Part shown: positions 61,628 through 64,000 of the stretch, piece after piece | Numbering within the stretch: position 1 is the stretch's first letter | Layout: every line of letters begins with the position of its first letter | Assembly: GCF_029502005.1 (NCBI RefSeq) | Contig: NZ_JAMQOT010000001.1 | Coordinates: 248,001-312,000 of the forward strand | Source of the DNA: Natrinema salsiterrestre | Lineage (GTDB): Archaea > Halobacteriota > Halobacteria > Halobacteriales > Natrialbaceae | Reading direction: 5' to 3' | Length of the DNA: 64,000 bases | Program-made: the position numbers and the translations under genes | Notes under the pieces: generated by a model | What the model was told of the DNA's origin: nothing | Databases searched by the model: none | Seen by the model: the letters and a program-made list of their open reading frames with translations, nothing else

Positions 61628-62161
61628 ATGGGGTTTTACTTGCTACCGGCTGACGAGGCCGCCGTCCGCCGCTACGTCGGCGACCTATGGCTCCCGTATC
61701 ACCGCGAACTCGAGGCGATCGTCGACGCCCACGCGCTCGCGGACACCGATACTACGGACCTCCTCGCCGCGGAAGTCGAGTTCCGGCTCGAGCGCCTCGA
61801 GACGAACGACTATCGGACGTGGGTCGCCGTCGACGAGAGCTGTGACGGGGACTCGGGCGGTCGACCCCTCGCCGACGGCGAGCTCGCCGGCTTCGTGGCG
61901 ACCGAGATCGACGAGTCGCCGCCTGTCTTCGACCGGCCGGACCGACTGGTCGTTACCGACATCTACGTTCGCGAACCCTATCGCGGTACCGGTCTGGCCG
62001 ATGACTTGATCGACCGTGCCACGAAGCGAGCGCGGGAGGCGACGTGTACGGAACTCGCACTCGAGGTCGACGTCGATAACGATCGCGCCATCGCCTTCTA
62101 CGAGAAACGAGGCTTCGAGACGGATCGCCGTCGGATGACGATGTCCGTCGACGGCTCGTAA
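61628..62161 (+). CDS. GNAT-family N-acetyltransferase
   Basis: A 177-residue acetyltransferase. The GNAT core is at about 95-170: RLVVTDIYVREPYRGTGLADDLIDRATKRA (motif A, acetyl-CoA binding R-x-x-G-x-G/A) and LEVDVDNDRAIAFYEKRGFE (motif B). An N-terminal helical domain with YHRELEAIVDAHALADT and a polar insertion (CDGDSGGRPLADGE) come first. Acceptor unknown. Start ATG 61628. Confidence 0.86.
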   Translation: MGFYLLPADEAAVRRYVGDLWLPYHRELEAIVDAHALADTDTTDLLAAEVEFRLERLETNDYRTWVAVDESCDGDSGGRPLADGELAGFVATEIDESPPVFDRPDRLVVTDIYVREPYRGTGLADDLIDRATKRAREATCTELALEVDVDNDRAIAFYEKRGFETDRRRMTMSVDGS

Positions 62162-62328
62162 GCCGTCCGTTTAGGAGAGATTGGCAGTAGAAATCGCAGA
62201 GAATCGATAGCGTATCGATCGACGGATCTATCGCTCATCAATGTAGCACCGGAAAGGATTATGCGTGGGTGATGTCCTCGAAGGGAGATCACCTGCATCG
62301 TAGTTGGCGGTGTTTCCGCCGTATGCGA

Positions 62329-62413
<85 letters not shown>

Positions 62414-62662
62414 TCGCGGTCTCTGTCTGCACTCAATCGTATCCAGTGTGATTATAAAAGCCCTTTCCTTTGGGTCGGCGACTGCGGCCGGGTCCCACGG
62501 GATTGGCCCCCGCGAACCGGGGGACGACGGAACCGAGTGAACGGAGTCGGGTGCTGTCAGCGTTCGAATTCCTCGGCTCGTCCGATACCCGTTCCTCAGC
62601 GTATCGTCCGTCGAACCCTGACAGACACAAAGGTTTCAATACTCGAGCGAGAGGTTCGACCG

Positions 62663-63415
62663 ATGTCGGTGTCGACGGCCCGGATGCGCGTCATCGCAGG
62701 AGCCATCGTGGCCACCGGAATGGTCGTCGCGGGCGTCCTCGTCTCGCCGTCGACGGCGATCGGAACCGTCGACTCGCTCGCCGCGGACCCGCTCCTGTTC
62801 GGGGTCGTCGTCGCCGGACTCTATCTCGTCCGGCCGTTCCTCGCGTGGCCGACGACGCCCCTCGCAGTCGTCGTCGGCTACGGCTTCGGCGTCGCGGTCG
62901 GCGTGCCGGTCGCACTCGCCGGCATCGTCGTCACCGTCCTTCCCGTCTTCGTCGCCGCTCGCTTGCTGAGCGCCGATGACGGCGAGGGAGACCCAGATGC
63001 TCGAGTCGCCGCCGGTACCTGCGAAAGCGACGACGGGACGGGCTTTCTCGAGCGGGCCCGCGATACGGTCGGGCGCTATTACGAAACGGCCGGCCCGCTC
63101 CGCGGCGTCACCGCCTCGCGACTGGCGCCGATCCCGTCGGACGTCGCGACGTGTGCCGCGGCGATCAGCGGCGTCTCGCTGCGTCAGTTCGTTCTCGGAA
63201 CGGTGATCGGCGAGCTCCCGTGGACGATCGCCGCGGTCGTCGTCGGCGCCTCGGCGGCGACGATCACCGCGGGCGGGTTCGGCGAACTGGGACTGGTGTT
63301 TTCGGTCGGCTGTGCCGTTGCTGCCGCTTTCCTGCTTGCTGGCCCCATCTACCGGACGATGTGGACGAAAAACGGACCGCAAACGGAGAGCACGACCCGA
63401 TCGACCGACAGCTAG
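62663..63415 (+). CDS. VTT-domain (TVP38/DedA-like) membrane protein
   Basis: A 250-residue protein with about six hydrophobic segments. Motifs typical of the VTT family: PTTPLAVVVGYGFGVAVGVPVALAGIVV near 65-95 and a second conserved region LAPIPSDVATCAAAISGVSLRQFVLGTVIGELPWTIAAVVVGASA (about 165-210). Family members include lipid scramblases or proton-coupled transporters; no specific role can be assigned. A polar loop (about 105-140, DDGEGDPDARVAAGTCESDDGT) is halophilic. Start ATG 62663. Confidence 0.83.
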   Translation: MSVSTARMRVIAGAIVATGMVVAGVLVSPSTAIGTVDSLAADPLLFGVVVAGLYLVRPFLAWPTTPLAVVVGYGFGVAVGVPVALAGIVVTVLPVFVAARLLSADDGEGDPDARVAAGTCESDDGTGFLERARDTVGRYYETAGPLRGVTASRLAPIPSDVATCAAAISGVSLRQFVLGTVIGELPWTIAAVVVGASAATITAGGFGELGLVFSVGCAVAAAFLLAGPIYRTMWTKNGPQTESTTRSTDS

Positions 63416-63501
63416 TCTCGCCGTCGTTTCAGAAAACCGAAGAGAACACCGCGTTCTCACAACATGCGGTCCGTCGACACCGAATGAAAGGGGAGAATCG
63501 G

Positions 63502-64000
63502 TTACTCGCCGAGGTCCTCGACCAGCGAATCGCTCATCTCCTTGAGCTCCGACTCGAGTCGCTGGTAGGCCTCGGTATCCGTCAGTTCCTCGACGGAGTG
63601 TTCGTCCTCTAAGGTCTCCATCTTGTTCGAGATGGACTCGAGTTCGCGTCGGTCGTCGTCACCGTACCGCGACTGGACGCGCAGGTTCTCGATGATGCGG
63701 GTCAGCTGCGCCCGCGTGACCGGCTTCGTGACGTAGTCGTCGAGGTCCAGTTCCACGATATCGAGTCCGGGATCGACGGCGGTCACCATGATCACCCAGC
63801 AGTCGTAGTCCGACGCTCGGATCTCCTGAAGTACTCGGTCTCCGGTGATATCGGGCATGTGCCTATCGAGCAACACGACGTCGATCGCGTCGCTCATTCG
63901 CTCGAGGGCCGTGGTCCCGTCGTAGGCGGTCACTACCTCGTAATCCTCGCCGACCCACATCGCGTAGAGGTCGGCGAGCTCCCGTTCGTCGTCGACGACG
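63502..64000 (-). CDS. HalX-type response regulator (N-terminus beyond window)
   Basis: The frame runs off the right edge; 165 residues are visible. It opens in a receiver domain: VVDDERELADLYAMW carries the acidic DD pair, VLLDRHMPD carries the phospho-acceptor Asp, and the KP of YVTKPVTRAQL follows. The C-terminal 65 residues (YGDDDRRELESISNKMETLEDEHSVEELTDTEAYQRLESELKEMSDSLVEDL) are a HalX helical domain, a haloarchaeal response-regulator partner. An internal Met at 63960 is not the true start. Confidence 0.88.
   Translation of the reverse strand, partial: VVDDERELADLYAMWVGEDYEVVTAYDGTTALERMSDAIDVVLLDRHMPDITGDRVLQEIRASDYDCWVIMVTAVDPGLDIVELDLDDYVTKPVTRAQLTRIIENLRVQSRYGDDDRRELESISNKMETLEDEHSVEELTDTEAYQRLESELKEMSDSLVEDLGE

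Overview
This is a GC-rich haloarchaeal chromosome segment. The proteins are strongly acidic, and many genes have a TATA-like element about 25-35 bp before the start codon, as leaderless haloarchaeal transcripts do. Initiation factors aIF1A and aIF2-beta, RPA, CobY, bacterioruberin genes, Bat-type regulators, a HalX response regulator and a PGF-CTERM protein are all archaeal markers. The gene set would fit the Natrialbales, but that placement is an impression. No provirus, complete IS element, rRNA operon or CRISPR array was seen. The one tRNA is tRNA-Leu(GAG).

Left third (1-26 kb). A truncated sensor protein with a pseudo-receiver is followed by an ERCC4-type nuclease and small redox or zinc proteins. 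A carotenoid region (4.2-10.8 kb) holds a Bat-like regulator, crtB, two very small genes, and a cruF-lyeJ-crtD unit on the other strand; together they cover most of C50 bacterioruberin synthesis. An SDR, a TSUP permease, aIF1A, a cysteine-cluster protein and an FAH-family enzyme follow. A compact late-cobalamin/salvage operon comes next (HAD-cbiB-cobS-cobY-cobT-cobD-cbiZ, 22.5-16.5 kb), divergent from a winged-helix gene. Then come aIF2-beta-TRAM and a PGF-CTERM surface protein that may be preceded by a leaderless upstream ORF.

Middle (26-40 kb). A helicase and DEDD exonuclease pair resembling MrfA/MrfB lies next to thioredoxin and glutamine synthetase. An RPA operon follows (RPA, RPA-associated protein, phosphoesterase). 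Downstream is an intergenic region holding a structured sequence that looks like a dispersed haloarchaeal repeat.

Phosphate island (40-54.3 kb). An AbrB-PhoU fusion gene is divergent from one complete pst operon (pstSCAB-phoU). An ArsC/LMW-PTP-like phosphatase gene follows, then a second complete pst operon (pstSCAB), a YdjM-like membrane protein and another phoU. Both pstS upstream regions contain the same 13-bp AT-rich sequence, inside a large nested palindrome in the first case, so a shared phosphate-responsive operator is likely.

Right end (54-64 kb). A blue-copper lipoprotein with a C-terminal tail of N-glycosylation sequons precedes a FixABCX electron-bifurcating system in which FixC and FixX are one polypeptide. 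A bactofilin-like protein, DUF5800, DUF420, a GNAT acetyltransferase, tRNA-Leu, a VTT-domain membrane protein and a truncated HalX response regulator close the window.
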